Source: Dietzia sp. B32
GTDB taxonomy: Bacteria > Actinomycetota > Actinomycetes > Mycobacteriales > Mycobacteriaceae
DNA length: 64,000 bases
Direction: 5' to 3'
NCBI RefSeq assembly: GCF_024732245.1
Contig: NZ_CP093845.1
Location: 930,001-994,000 of the forward strand
Numbering within the stretch: position 1 is the stretch's first letter; every line of letters begins with the position of its first letter. A program made the translations under genes and the position numbers. Shown piece after piece: positions 55,754-64,000 of this stretch. Below the pieces are notes generated by a model, which was not told the DNA's origin, did not search any database, and saw nothing but the letters and a program-made list of their open reading frames with translations.

Positions 55754-56899
55754 CTACAGCCCCAGACCGCGCGCGATGAGCATGAGCTGCACCTCGGTGG
55801 TGCCCTCGCCGATCTCGAGGATCTTGGAGTCGCGGTAGTGCCGCGCCACCGGGTACTCGTTCATGAAGCCGTAGCCACCGTGGATCTGGGTGGCGTCGCG
55901 GGCGTTGTCCATGGCCGCCTCGGAGGCGACCATCTTGGCGATGGCGGCCTCCTTCTTGAACGGCTTGCCGGCCAACATGAGGCGGGCGGCCTCGTAGTAG
56001 GCGCAGCGCGCGGTGTGGGCGCGGGCCTCCATGCGGGCGATCTTGAACGCGATGGCCTGGAACTCGCCGATCTTGCGTCCCATCGACTCGCGCTCACGGG
56101 CGTACTTGACCGACTCGTCGACGCAGCCCTGCGCGGCACCGGTGGCCACGGCGGCGATCGCGATACGACCCTCGTCGAGGATCGACAGGAAGTTCGCGTA
56201 GCCGCGCCCCTCCTCGCCGAGGAGGTTCTCCACCGGGACGCGGGCATCGGCGAAGGTCAGCGGGTGCGTGTCCGAGGAGTTCCAGCCCACCTTGTCGTAG
56301 GCCGGCTCAGCCGTGAACCCGGGGGTGTCGGCCGGGACGATGATCGTCGAGATGGCCTTCTTGCCGTTGTCCCGGACCCCGGTCACGGCAGTGACGGTGA
56401 CCAACGAGGTGATGTCGGTGCCGGAGTTGGTGATGAACTGCTTGTTGCCGTTGATCACCCACTCGTCGCCGTCACGCTTCGCGGTGGTCTTGGTGGCGCC
56501 GGCGTCCGAACCCGCACCGGGCTCGGTCAGGCCGAAGCCGGCGAGCGTGCGGCCGGCGGCCAGGTCGGGCAGCCACGTGGCCCGCTGCTCGTCGTTGCCG
56601 AAGTGGTAGATCGGCATGGCGCCCAGGCCCACGCCGGCCTCGAGGGTCATGGCGGTCGACTGGTCGACGCGGCCGAGCTCCTCCAGCGCGAGGGACAACG
56701 CGAAGTAGTCGCCGCCCATCCCACCGAACTCCTCGGGGAAGGGCAGACCGAACAGGCCCATGTCGCCCATCTGGGCGACGACCTCGTACGGGAACGTGTG
56801 GTTGCGGTCGTGCTCGGCCGAGGCCGGGGCCACCACCTTGTCGGCGAAGTCCGCGACCGTCGACTTCAGGTCCGCGTAGTGCTCTTCCAACTCAGGCAT
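55754..56899 (-). CDS. Acyl-CoA dehydrogenase (isovaleryl-CoA-type, FadE19-like)
   Basis: 381 residues from the ATG at 56899, with GAAGGAGAAGG upstream; longer frames lie inside the biotin carboxylase. FAD-binding and substrate motifs: [32 protein letters not shown], then [19 protein letters not shown] and [12 protein letters not shown]. It oxidises isovaleryl-CoA to 3-methylcrotonyl-CoA, the step before the carboxylase encoded next to it. Precise chain specificity is inferred from the operon. Confidence 0.9.
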   Translation of the reverse strand: MPELEEHYADLKSTVADFADKVVAPASAEHDRNHTFPYEVVAQMGDMGLFGLPFPEEFGGMGGDYFALSLALEELGRVDQSTAMTLEAGVGLGAMPIYHFGNDEQRATWLPDLAAGRTLAGFGLTEPGAGSDAGATKTTAKRDGDEWVINGNKQFITNSGTDITSLVTVTAVTGVRDNGKKAISTIIVPADTPGFTAEPAYDKVGWNSSDTHPLTFADARVPVENLLGEEGRGYANFLSILDEGRIAIAAVATGAAQGCVDESVKYARERESMGRKIGEFQAIAFKIARMEARAHTARCAYYEAARLMLAGKPFKKEAAIAKMVASEAAMDNARDATQIHGGYGFMNEYPVARHYRDSKILEIGEGTTEVQLMLIARGLGL

Positions 56900-58994
56900 T
56901 GCCTTCTCCTTCGGATTCCTCGGTGGAGGGGTGGGGCTCGACGGTGCTCGGTTCAACAGTCGCGAGCAGGTGATCGGCGGGCACCTGCTCGCCGGTGGAG
57001 ACGTGCACGCGGACCACACCGTCGATCGGCGCGGGGAGCGCGTGCTCCATCTTCATGGCCTCGACGGCCAGGATGTTCTGTCCGGCGGTCACCTCGTCGC
57101 CGTCGGCGACGAAGCACGCGATGACCGACCCGGGCATGGGGCTGAGGATCTGGCCGTCCGACATCCCGGCGTCGTGGATCCGGGAATCGATGAGCGGCAG
57201 CATCCGCAGATCCCACGTCCCGCCGTCGCCGGCCACCCAGAAGGTGTCCGCGGCCTTGGGGTCCGCCGAGCGCACGACGGTCCAGCGCTGCTGGGTGCCG
57301 TCGACGGTCAGTCTGAGCGAGGCGCCGTCCCGGGCGACCCGCGCGCGGTGCCGGGAGGAGACCTCGGGCGACTCGGTGGAGCCGATCGTCGCGTCGGTGA
57401 TGGTCACCTCGGCGTCGTCGGGAGTCCCCTTGAGTCCCACCGTGACCGCGTCGGACCCGGCGCCGGCGTCCAGGCGGGTCCACACCTCGGCGCGCCCACC
57501 GATCCGCCAGCCGTTGGGCACGTCCCACGGGCCGCGACGCCGCGCGGGCACCCTGGCCCAGCGCTCCTCGGTGCGGTGCATGGCCACGGCGATCAGTCCG
57601 CCCTCGGGAGCGGGGGTCGCGGTGTAGTCGTCGACCGACCGGTCGAGCAGGCCCGTGTCCAGCTCGCCGGCGATGACCTCCGGCCGCGAGAGCAGGAACC
57701 GGCAGAAGTCGACGTTGGTGCGCAGCCCCAGCACGTGGGTGCCGGCGAGCGCAGCGTCGAGCCGGGCCAGTGCCTCGGCGCGATCGGCACCGTGGGCGAT
57801 CACCTTGCCGAGCATCGGGTCGTAGTCGCTGCCGACGACCGTGCCGACGCGCAGTCCGGAGTCCACGCGGATGCCGTCGCCGGACGGCTCCTCCAGTCCG
57901 ACCACCGTGCCGCCGGTGGGCAGGAAGCCCTTGGCCGGGTCCTCGGCGTAGACGCGGGCCTCGATCGCGTGACCGGTGAGGGTGATGTCGGACTGGCGGA
58001 GGGTGAGCTCCTGGCCCGCGGCGATGCGGACCTGCCAGTCGACCAGGTCCACGCCGGTGACCATCTCGGTGACCGGGTGTTCGACCTGCAGGCGGGTGTT
58101 CATCTCCATGAAGAAGAACTCGTCCGGGGCGTGGGCCGAGACGATGAACTCCACCGTGCCGGCGCCCACGTAGCCCACCGAGCGGGCCGCGTCGCAGGCC
58201 GCCTGACCGATGCGCTGGCGGGTGACCTCGTCGAGGAGCGCGCTGGGCGCCTCCTCGATGACCTTCTGGTGGCGGCGCTGCAGCGAGCACTCCCGCTCAC
58301 CCAGATGGATGACGTTGCCGTGGGTGTCGGCCAGGACCTGCACCTCGATGTGGCGCGGGGTGTCGACGAACCGCTCGAGGAAGAGCGTGTCGTCGCCGAA
58401 GGCGTTCGCTGACTCCCGGCGGGCGGATTCCAGCGCGGCCGGCAGATCGGCGGCATCGGTGACGCGGCGCATCCCCTTGCCGCCACCTCCGGCGGAGGGC
58501 TTGACGAGGACCGGGTACCCGACCTCCGCGGCACCGGCGATCAGCTCGTCGTCGGTCAGCCCCGGACGCGAGATCCCGGGCACGGTGGGGACATCACGCG
58601 CGGACACCGCGGCCTTCGCGGTGATCTTGTCGCCCATGGTCTCGATGGCCGAGGCCGGCGGCCCGACGAAGATCAGGCCGGCCTCCTCGAGCGCCCGCGC
58701 GAACCGCGAGTTCTCGGAGAGGAAGCCGTAGCCCGGGTGCACGGCCTGGGCGCCGGTCCGGCGGCACGCGTCGATCACCTTGTCGATGTCGAGGTAGGAC
58801 TGCGAGGCCTGCGCCGGTCCGAGACGGACGGCGGCGTCGGCCATGCGCACGTGCAGCGCGTCGGCGTCCGCGTCGGAGTAGACGGCGACCGAGCGGATAC
58901 CCGCTGCCCGCAGCGAGCGGATCACGCGGCACGCGATCTCTCCGCGGTTGGCCACCAGGACGGTGTGGAGTTTCTGTGACAGTTTTTCTGACAT
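56892..58994 (-). CDS. accA1: Biotin-dependent acyl-CoA carboxylase alpha subunit (methylcrotonyl-type, AccA1)
   Basis: 700 residues from the ATG at 58994. Biotin carboxylase domain: [15 protein letters not shown], the ATP-grasp loop [27 protein letters not shown] linker (about 455-620) precedes the biotinyl domain with the biotin Lys in [11 protein letters not shown] near residue 660. It carboxylates its own biotin for transfer by the beta subunit. 8 nt after accD1 and 8 nt overlapping the dehydrogenase. Ordering matches Rv2501c. Confidence 0.94.
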   Translation of the reverse strand: MSEKLSQKLHTVLVANRGEIACRVIRSLRAAGIRSVAVYSDADADALHVRMADAAVRLGPAQASQSYLDIDKVIDACRRTGAQAVHPGYGFLSENSRFARALEEAGLIFVGPPASAIETMGDKITAKAAVSARDVPTVPGISRPGLTDDELIAGAAEVGYPVLVKPSAGGGGKGMRRVTDAADLPAALESARRESANAFGDDTLFLERFVDTPRHIEVQVLADTHGNVIHLGERECSLQRRHQKVIEEAPSALLDEVTRQRIGQAACDAARSVGYVGAGTVEFIVSAHAPDEFFFMEMNTRLQVEHPVTEMVTGVDLVDWQVRIAAGQELTLRQSDITLTGHAIEARVYAEDPAKGFLPTGGTVVGLEEPSGDGIRVDSGLRVGTVVGSDYDPMLGKVIAHGADRAEALARLDAALAGTHVLGLRTNVDFCRFLLSRPEVIAGELDTGLLDRSVDDYTATPAPEGGLIAVAMHRTEERWARVPARRRGPWDVPNGWRIGGRAEVWTRLDAGAGSDAVTVGLKGTPDDAEVTITDATIGSTESPEVSSRHRARVARDGASLRLTVDGTQQRWTVVRSADPKAADTFWVAGDGGTWDLRMLPLIDSRIHDAGMSDGQILSPMPGSVIACFVADGDEVTAGQNILAVEAMKMEHALPAPIDGVVRVHVSTGEQVPADHLLATVEPSTVEPHPSTEESEGEGNA

Positions 58995-59002
58995 GGAGCT
59001 GC

Positions 59003-60577
59003 TCACATCCTGAAGACGCCGTTGTTGACCGGCTCGAGGGGGGCGTTGGCCGCGGCCGCCAGGGCCAGACCGAGGACAGTGCGGGTGTCGGCGGGGTCGA
59101 TGATCCCGTCGTCCCACAGGCGGGCCGTGGAGTAATACGCGGTGGACTGCTCCTCGAACTGCTCACGGATCGGCGCGGTGAACTCGGCCTGCTGCTCGTC
59201 GGTCCACTCCCCACCCGACTTGGTGACCTGGGCTGCGCGCACCGAGGCGAGGGTGTCGGCCGCCTGCGGCCCGCCCATCACTGCGATCTTCGCGTTGGGC
59301 CACATCCACAGGAACCGCGGGGAGTACGCACGGCCACACATGGAGTAGTTGCCGGCGCCGAACGAGCCGCCCACGACGACGGTGAACTTCGGCACCCGGG
59401 CGCACGCGACGGCGGTGACCATCTTGGCGCCGTTCTTGGCGATACCGCCCGCCTCGTACTGCCGGCCCACCATGAAGCCGGTGATGTTCTGCAGGAAGAC
59501 CAGCGGGATCTTGCGGCGGTCACACAGCTCGATGAAGTGGGCGCCCTTGAGCGCGGACTCGGAGAAGATGACGCCGTTGTTGCCGATGATGCCCACCGGG
59601 TGCCCGTGGATGTGGGCGAACGCGGTCACCATCGAGGTGCCGTAGTTCTCCTTGAACTCGGTGTACTCGCCGCCGTCGACGATCGTGCCGATGATGTCGC
59701 GCACGTCGTAGGGCTGGCGCGAGTCGACCGGGACGAGGTCGTACAGGTCGGACTGCGCGCGGACGGGCTCGCGGGGCTCGAGCACCTCCCAGTCCGGCTC
59801 CGGGGCCGGGGGGCAGGTCGCCACGATCCGGCGGACCTTCATGAGCGCGTCGTAGTCGTCGTCGGCCAGGTGGTCGACCACGCCGGAGGTCTTGGCGTGC
59901 AGGTCGCCGCCACCGAGCTCCTCGGCGGTGACCTCCTCGCCCGTCGCGGCCTTCACCAGCGGCGGGCCGGCGAGGAAGATCGTGCCCTGGTTCCGCACGA
60001 TCACGGCCTCGTCGCTCATCGCGGGGACGTAGGCGCCACCGGCGGTGCACGACCCCATGACCGCGGCGATCTGCGGGATGCCCCTGGCGGACATGGTCGC
60101 CTGGTTGTAGAAGATCCGGCCGAAGTGGTCACGGTCCGGGAAGACCTCGTCCTGCTGCAGCAACATCGCCCCGCCGGAGTCCACGAGGTAAATGCACGGC
60201 AGGTTGTTGGCCAGCGCCACCTCCTGGCCGCGCAGGTGCTTCTTCACCGTCATCGGGTAGTAGGTGCCACCGGAGACCGTCGCGTCGTTGGCGATGATCA
60301 GGCACTCGCGGCCCGACACGCGGCCGATCCCCGCGACGACGCCGGCGGCGGGGGCCTTGCCCCCGTACATCTCCTCGGCGGCGAGCGGGGACAGCTCGAG
60401 GAACGGGCTGCCCGGGTCGAGCAGGACGTCCACGCGCTGGCGGGCGAGCAGCTTGCCCCGCTCGAGGTGGCGGGCACGGGCCTTCTCACCGCCGCCCAGC
60501 GCGGCCCGCTCGAGGCGCTCGCGGAGGTCGGCGAGAAGTTCCTCGTGGGCCTGGCGATTGGTGGTCGCGGAAGTCAT
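59003..60577 (-). CDS. accD1: Acyl-CoA carboxylase beta subunit (methylcrotonyl-type, AccD1)
   Basis: 524 residues. Carboxyltransferase halves: [20 protein letters not shown] and [20 protein letters not shown] in the N-domain (acyl-CoA oxyanion loop), [20 protein letters not shown] and [18 protein letters not shown] in the C-domain (biotin side). The SGGAMLLQQ and [10 protein letters not shown] segments are characteristic of methylcrotonyl-CoA rather than propionyl-CoA carboxylases. First gene of the operon; GGGAGC lies just before the ATG and a palindromic operator candidate lies 14 nt upstream. Confidence 0.94.
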   Translation of the reverse strand: MTSATTNRQAHEELLADLRERLERAALGGGEKARARHLERGKLLARQRVDVLLDPGSPFLELSPLAAEEMYGGKAPAAGVVAGIGRVSGRECLIIANDATVSGGTYYPMTVKKHLRGQEVALANNLPCIYLVDSGGAMLLQQDEVFPDRDHFGRIFYNQATMSARGIPQIAAVMGSCTAGGAYVPAMSDEAVIVRNQGTIFLAGPPLVKAATGEEVTAEELGGGDLHAKTSGVVDHLADDDYDALMKVRRIVATCPPAPEPDWEVLEPREPVRAQSDLYDLVPVDSRQPYDVRDIIGTIVDGGEYTEFKENYGTSMVTAFAHIHGHPVGIIGNNGVIFSESALKGAHFIELCDRRKIPLVFLQNITGFMVGRQYEAGGIAKNGAKMVTAVACARVPKFTVVVGGSFGAGNYSMCGRAYSPRFLWMWPNAKIAVMGGPQAADTLASVRAAQVTKSGGEWTDEQQAEFTAPIREQFEEQSTAYYSTARLWDDGIIDPADTRTVLGLALAAAANAPLEPVNNGVFRM

Positions 60578-60590
60578 CAGTGCCGCTCCC

Positions 60591-60616
60591 TTTCAGTTAA
60601 GTCCGACTAACTGAAA
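60591..60616. promoter_or_regulatory. 26-bp palindromic operator candidate in front of the leucine operon
   Basis: TTTCAGTTA and TAACTGAAA are perfect inverted 9-mers separated by 8 nt (AGTCCGAC). The site ends 14 nt before the accD1 start, between the probable promoter and the ribosome site. In M. tuberculosis the TetR-type repressor Rv2506 is divergent from accD1; no such gene is in this window, so the binder would be encoded elsewhere. The remaining gap up to 60912 holds no ORF I can support. Confidence 0.6.
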
Positions 60617-60804
60617 TTGACGATAGTGCTGCGCCTCACAAATGTCCAGAGTCGGATCCGGCTGGGGGCCGTCGCCCGGCCACACGGTCGACCACAGCGC
60701 CGGGTGCCCCGCGGGTCGCCGCGCCGACGGACCACACCCGCACGATCGGCAGGTCCGACAGGCCCGCCTCCGCACCGTCGAGCGCATCGCCGCAGGTAGA
60801 CAGT

Positions 60805-60823
60805 TAAGGCTGGCCTGACTTAG
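60805..60823. promoter_or_regulatory. Weak IdeR/DtxR box-like sequence
   Basis: TAAGGCTGGCCTGACTTAG matches the 19-bp iron-box consensus (TTAGGTTAGGCTAACCTAA) at 12 positions by my count. It lies about 90 nt upstream of the DUF1540 gene. Weak on its own; noted because stronger sites occur at 62004-62037. Confidence 0.25.
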
Positions 60824-60912
60824 CACAGGCTCAACTTGCTTGCAAGCCGGGGGCATCCGGTGTTGACTCTGGGACACAGCACCACGCCACAGCCACACGA
60901 GGAGCGATCACC

Positions 60913-61203
60913 ATGGCCACTCTCACCGGAATCAGCGCCTGCACCGTGACGGCGTGCTCGTTCAACAGCGAGCAGAGCTGCAGCGCCGGCGCCATCACCG
61001 TCGCCGGCACCCCGGATCACGCCGAGTGCGGAACCTTCATCTCGCTGGACGTCCGCGGCGGCCTGCCCACCGCGAGCGCGCACGTGGGCGCCTGCCAGCG
61101 GGTGGAGTGCGCCCACAACAAGGACCTGCTCTGTTCCGCGGACTCCGTCACCATCGGCTCCGGCGCCGACACCGCCGACTGCCTGACCTACACCCCGGCC
61201 TGA
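60913..61203 (+). CDS. DUF1540 protein with two Cys-rich repeats
   Basis: 96 residues; GAGGAG lies about 9 nt before the ATG. Cys at 10, 15, 23, 39 and again at 61, 66, 74, 90 give two units with identical spacing C-x4-C-x7-C-x15-C, each with an Asn or Asn-like turn after the second Cys (CSFNS, CAHNK). This is DUF1540, a putative metal-binding domain without known function. No signal or membrane segment. The stop region is followed by repeated GCCTGA cassettes. Metal binding is inference. Confidence 0.82.
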   Translation: MATLTGISACTVTACSFNSEQSCSAGAITVAGTPDHAECGTFISLDVRGGLPTASAHVGACQRVECAHNKDLLCSADSVTIGSGADTADCLTYTPA

Positions 61204-61288
61204 TCCGCCCCAGCCTGATCGACGCCGGCCTGACCTCCACCCCGGCCTGATCGGCCGGGCCGCCTCGGTCCTGCGCGGCGGCGGGTAG

Positions 61289-61966
61289 CTAGCTGGCGCG
61301 GGCCACGTACTGGCCCATCTCGCGGACGACGTCGCCCGCACACTCCGCACGGGTCAGGAACGGTAGGTGGATGACATCCGCGTCGGTCCCCAGGGCGGTC
61401 AGCAGATGCAGTCCGTCCGGATCGACGCCCAGGACGTACGGCGGCTGTGCCGGGTCGCCCGACCCGGCCAGCATCGCCAGATCATGACCGAAGCGCGCCC
61501 GGATCTCGTCCGCGAGACCGGGCGCCTCGCATGCCAGGGGGTCCGACGGGACCGTGTCCAGGCATCCCGCGTGGACTGCGCCCTCGTGCCCCAGACGGCG
61601 GACGGTGAGATCACCGAGCTCGATCTCGACCTCGACGACCCACCCCTCGCCCTGCCGGGCGGCTCGCGCCACACCGAAGCCGTAGAGGCTGGCGACGTGG
61701 ACCTTGGCCTCGACGATCGGGGCGAACTCGTCGATCATCACGACGACCTCGACGGACTCCCCCGGCGCGACCAGGAGTCCCGACCAGGGCGCCGGCGTCC
61801 CGGTGACGATGATCGTGCCCCCACCGACCCAACGATGCCCCGCGGAGACCATGACGTCCGAACGGTTCTTAGACCCGCGTACGGCGACGGTCGCGATACC
61901 GGTGCCGTCGAGAAGGCGGCGGGCGCCAGTGGTGATCGGGTCCGACACGACCGGGTGCGCTGCCAT
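61289..61966 (-). CDS. DUF2470/split-barrel protein, putative haem or iron utilisation
   Basis: 225 residues from the ATG at 61966, with TGGAGG 7 nt upstream; the TTG one codon earlier is less likely. The N-terminal ~130 residues contain beta-rich segments resembling the pyridoxamine-oxidase split barrel. The last ~80 residues (RFGHDLAMLAGSG, then LGVDPDGLHLLTA and VIHLPFLTRAECAGDVVREM) resemble the DUF2470 domain found with haem-utilisation proteins. Two IdeR/DtxR-like boxes lie in its upstream region. Iron-related function is inferred from domain resemblance and these sites. Confidence 0.68.
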   Translation of the reverse strand: MAAHPVVSDPITTGARRLLDGTGIATVAVRGSKNRSDVMVSAGHRWVGGGTIIVTGTPAPWSGLLVAPGESVEVVVMIDEFAPIVEAKVHVASLYGFGVARAARQGEGWVVEVEIELGDLTVRRLGHEGAVHAGCLDTVPSDPLACEAPGLADEIRARFGHDLAMLAGSGDPAQPPYVLGVDPDGLHLLTALGTDADVIHLPFLTRAECAGDVVREMGQYVARAS

Positions 61967-62003
61967 CAATTGCCTCCAGAGATCGGCCCCTCACGCAAAC
62001 GCA

Positions 62004-62037
62004 TTAGGTGACCCTCGCCTTACTTAGGTATCCCTAA
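62004..62037 (-). promoter_or_regulatory. Two IdeR/DtxR-like iron boxes upstream of the DUF2470 gene
   Basis: Site 1 (62004-62022) read on the minus strand, TAAGGCGAGGGTCACCTAA, agrees with the 19-bp iron-box consensus at 14 positions by my count. Site 2 (62024-62037) is TTAGG-TATC-CCTAA, a perfect short palindrome of the same half-site. They lie 38 to 71 nt upstream of the minus-strand ATG. Confidence 0.45.
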
Positions 62038-62095
62038 AGTGCCCGATGCGCCGTGGACTGTCAAGGCACCCGGCGATTTCCGTGCCACACCGCCC

Positions 62096-62101
62096 TAGAG
62101 T
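62096..62101 (+). promoter_or_regulatory. -10 element of a leaderless amidase transcript
   Basis: TAGAGT is followed after 7 nt by the GTG at 62109, the spacing at which transcription should start. No ribosome site precedes the GTG. No clear -35 hexamer was found. Confidence 0.4.
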
Positions 62102-62108
62102 GGGTGTG

Positions 62109-63563
62109 GTGACCGACGCCACAGCCGCCGCACCACCCCACTCCGACACCACACGGATCCACGCCTTCCGTGACGACGCGCTCGGGTACGACGACGCCAC
62201 CGCCCTCGCCGAGCGGGTCCGCGGAGGCCGGGTGTCGCCGGTCGAGCTCGTCGAGGCCGCCATCGACCGGTGTGCGGCGGTGGATCCCGTCCTCGGGGCC
62301 CTGGTGTTCACCGATTTCGACCGGGCCCGCGAGGAGTCGCGACGTGCCGCCGGTTCGCGCCTGTCCACCCCGTTCGCGGGCGTGCCGTCGGCATTCAAGG
62401 ACGCGGTGCAGGTGGAGGGCGCCCCGATGCGCCTCGGCTCGCCCGCCGTTCCCGACTACCCCGCCCTCCACGACGGCGACTACGCACGGACGTTCCGCGC
62501 CACCGGCCTCATCCCACTGGGTATCACCGCCATGCCCCCGTTCGGTTGGACCGCCGCCACCGAACGGCAAGGAGGGCTGGTCACCCGGAACCCGTGGAAC
62601 ACCGGCCGCACCAGTGGCGGATCCTCGGGCGGTTCGTCGGCCCTGGTGGCCGCGGGCGCGCTGCCGATCGCCCATGCCAATGACGGCGGGGGGTCGATCC
62701 GCATCCCCGCGGCCGTGACCGGGCTGGTCGGGTTCAAACCGAGCCGCGGCAGGCACCCCGACGAGCGGTTCTCCCAGGGGATGCCCATCCCGATCGTGTC
62801 CCAGTCGGTGGTCTCGCGCTCGGTCCGCGACACCGCGACGTTCCTCACTGCGTTCGAGGCGGGCCACCGCCCGGTCAGGGTGCCGCCGGTGGGACCGGTA
62901 GCGCCCGCCCCGTCACGGCGCCTGCGCATCGGGCTGGTGGAACACAGCCCGGCCGGCGGCCCGACCGATGCCGCGACCCTGGCGGTGCTCCGCGAGACCG
63001 CCCAACGGTTGGCGGACCTCGGACACGAGGTCGTCCCGACCGCCGCTCCCGTCCCGCCGGGGTTCCGTGAGGACTTCGTCGCCTACTGGGGACTACTCGC
63101 TCTGAGTACGTCGACCTCCGGGCGCCGCCTGTTCGACCCCGACTTCGACGCCGGCCGACTCGACCCCTTCACCGTCGGGCTCGCGCGGATGGCCCGCCGG
63201 AGGATCGCGTCGATGCCGCTGCACCTGCTGCGGCTGGAGCGGACCCGGCGCCGGTTCGACGCGAGGTTCGGCGACATCGATGTGTTCATCAACCCGGTGG
63301 TCGCGCACGAGACCCCGGAGGTCGGGTACCTGGACGCCGACCTCCCGTTCGAGACCCACCTCGACCGGGTCTCGAACTGGGTCACCTTCACCCCGCTGCA
63401 GAACATCGCGGGATCCCCCGCCGTGTCGCTTCCCACCGGACGCGCCCCGGACGGGATGCCCGTAGGCGTGCACTTCTCCGCGCGCAGGGGGCAGGACCGG
63501 CTCCTGCTCGAACTCGCCTCCGAGTACGAGGCCGCCCACCCGTTCGCCCGGATCTGGGAGTGA
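62109..63563 (+). CDS. Amidase signature family enzyme
   Basis: 484 residues from the GTG at 62109, chosen because the longer frame from 62046 overlaps promoter-like sequence. The Ser-cisSer-Lys triad is present: Lys in SAFKDAVQVEG, the cis-Ser in TSGGSSGGSSALV and the nucleophile in DGGGSIRIPAA. VGFKPSRGRHP follows as usual. It hydrolyses carboxamides; substrate unknown. There is no GatB or GatC nearby, and LSTSTSG-type sequence in the C-half does not match GatA, so transamidation is unlikely. Convergent with the Lrp gene, 3 nt apart. Confidence 0.9.
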   Translation: MTDATAAAPPHSDTTRIHAFRDDALGYDDATALAERVRGGRVSPVELVEAAIDRCAAVDPVLGALVFTDFDRAREESRRAAGSRLSTPFAGVPSAFKDAVQVEGAPMRLGSPAVPDYPALHDGDYARTFRATGLIPLGITAMPPFGWTAATERQGGLVTRNPWNTGRTSGGSSGGSSALVAAGALPIAHANDGGGSIRIPAAVTGLVGFKPSRGRHPDERFSQGMPIPIVSQSVVSRSVRDTATFLTAFEAGHRPVRVPPVGPVAPAPSRRLRIGLVEHSPAGGPTDAATLAVLRETAQRLADLGHEVVPTAAPVPPGFREDFVAYWGLLALSTSTSGRRLFDPDFDAGRLDPFTVGLARMARRRIASMPLHLLRLERTRRRFDARFGDIDVFINPVVAHETPEVGYLDADLPFETHLDRVSNWVTFTPLQNIAGSPAVSLPTGRAPDGMPVGVHFSARRGQDRLLLELASEYEAAHPFARIWE

Positions 63564-63566
63564 GAC

Positions 63567-64000
63567 TCACTCCCCCAGCAGCTGGGTGACCCGCGGCCCG
63601 ACCCGCTGACGCAGGATCACCTCGGTGCGGGTGCGCAGTACGCCGGGCGTGGAGATGATCGCGCTGAACACCTCCTCGAGATGGGCGTGATCCCGCGCGA
63701 CCACCCGGCAGACCACGTCGAACTCGCCGGCGATGCTCACCACCTCCAGCACCTCGCGCACCTCGGCGAGGCCCGCGCAGGTCTCGTCGAGCCTGGCCTG
63801 CGCCACCTGGATGTGGACGAGGGCGCCCAGCGGGTACCCGAGGGCGGCGGGATCGAGGCTCGGCGCCCAGGACGCGAGCACGCCCCGGGCCTCGAGTTTG
63901 TCGAGCCGCGCCTGGGCGGTGCCCCTGGCCACCCCGAGCCGCCGGGAGAACTCCCGCACTCCGACGCGTGGATCCGCCAAGACGATGTCGAGGAGCCGGC
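63567..64000 (-). CDS. Lrp/AsnC family regulator (5' end outside window)
   Basis: The frame runs open to the right edge (RLLDIVLADPRVGVREFSRR), so the true start lies beyond 64000. Visible: a helix-turn-helix with LGVARGTAQARLDKLEARGV, then the RAM ligand-binding domain with VVSIAGEFDVVCRVVARDH and FSAIISTPGVLRTRTEVILR. Such proteins respond to amino acids. It faces the amidase gene tail to tail and may control it or genes outside the window. Confidence 0.88.
   Translation of the reverse strand, partial: RLLDIVLADPRVGVREFSRRLGVARGTAQARLDKLEARGVLASWAPSLDPAALGYPLGALVHIQVAQARLDETCAGLAEVREVLEVVSIAGEFDVVCRVVARDHAHLEEVFSAIISTPGVLRTRTEVILRQRVGPRVTQLLGE

Overview
The window is one contiguous stretch of a high-G+C actinobacterial chromosome. 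Gene order points to a mycolic-acid-producing member of the Mycobacteriales. Four blocks recall known chromosomes: rpfB-ksgA-ispE next to tatD and metG; glpR-rimJ-glp(moeA)-galU-5-FCL-fmdB-mscL; moaB2-pepD-mprB-mprA next to rpmF/rpmE2 and rpmB-rpmG-rpsN-rpsR; and a leucine-catabolism operon ordered like Rv2498c-Rv2505c of Mycobacterium tuberculosis. The same neighbourhoods are known from Corynebacterium glutamicum. A Dietzia-, Gordonia- or Rhodococcus-like organism fits, with Dietzia as a weak best guess. No 16S gene is present to settle it. Many genes use GTG starts, and several appear to be transcribed without leaders.

Layout. (1) 1-10.0 kb is a cell-surface polysaccharide locus: a truncated Wzx-type flippase, two GT4-like glycosyltransferases, a divergent secreted lipoprotein of unknown (possibly glycosidase) function, a Wzz-like chain-length protein, a Wzy/WaaL-like polymerase or ligase, a two-domain GT2 enzyme, a WbpD-like acetyltransferase and a WecG/TagA transferase. 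It looks less G+C-rich than the rest and carries 7-8 nt C or G runs. (2) 10.2-15.3 kb is metabolic: 3-hydroxyisobutyryl-CoA hydrolase, PPK2, and a probable small operon of a Tat-exported cholesterol-oxidase-like GMC oxidoreductase, a TetR regulator and a HAD hydrolase. (3) 15.3-17.2 kb holds two copies of a composite repeat (four 17-bp units running into a 43-bp perfect or near-perfect hairpin), followed by a DUF222/HNH endonuclease gene with a LexA-like box. This is the least explained part of the window. (4) 17.2-36.1 kb is mostly housekeeping: ABC-F, ispE, ksgA, rpfB, tatD, metG, a BCCT carrier, pabB, rsmI, protein O-mannosyltransferase, MscS, DoxX, SDR, an OYE-like reductase, an esterase and tRNA-Ala(CGC).

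(5) 36.2-47.2 kb covers division, the envelope and stress: GlpR/SepX-like membrane protein, RimJ, Glp (MoeA-like), GalU, 5-FCL, an FmdB zinc ribbon, a SAF/CpaB-like protein, MscL, then MoaB2, the PepD/HtrA protease and the MprAB two-component system. (6) 47.4-49.4 kb carries divergently arranged, cysteine-poor ribosomal protein genes (L32, L31B; L28, L33, S14, S18). (7) 49.4-51.2 kb has an AEC transporter and a CPBP protease. (8) 51.2-60.6 kb is a leucine/isovaleryl-CoA degradation operon behind a perfect 9-8-9 palindrome. (9) 60.8-64.0 kb has a two-repeat DUF1540 protein, a DUF2470-like (haem/iron) protein with IdeR/DtxR-like boxes, an amidase and a truncated Lrp/AsnC regulator.

Functionally, the left arm builds and exports a surface glycan. 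The centre links cell-wall growth and division (RpfB, Pmt, GlpR/Glp, GalU) to envelope stress control (MprAB-PepD). The right arm converts isovaleryl-CoA to acetyl-CoA and acetoacetyl-CoA. All assignments were made by reading the sequence; no database search was run.
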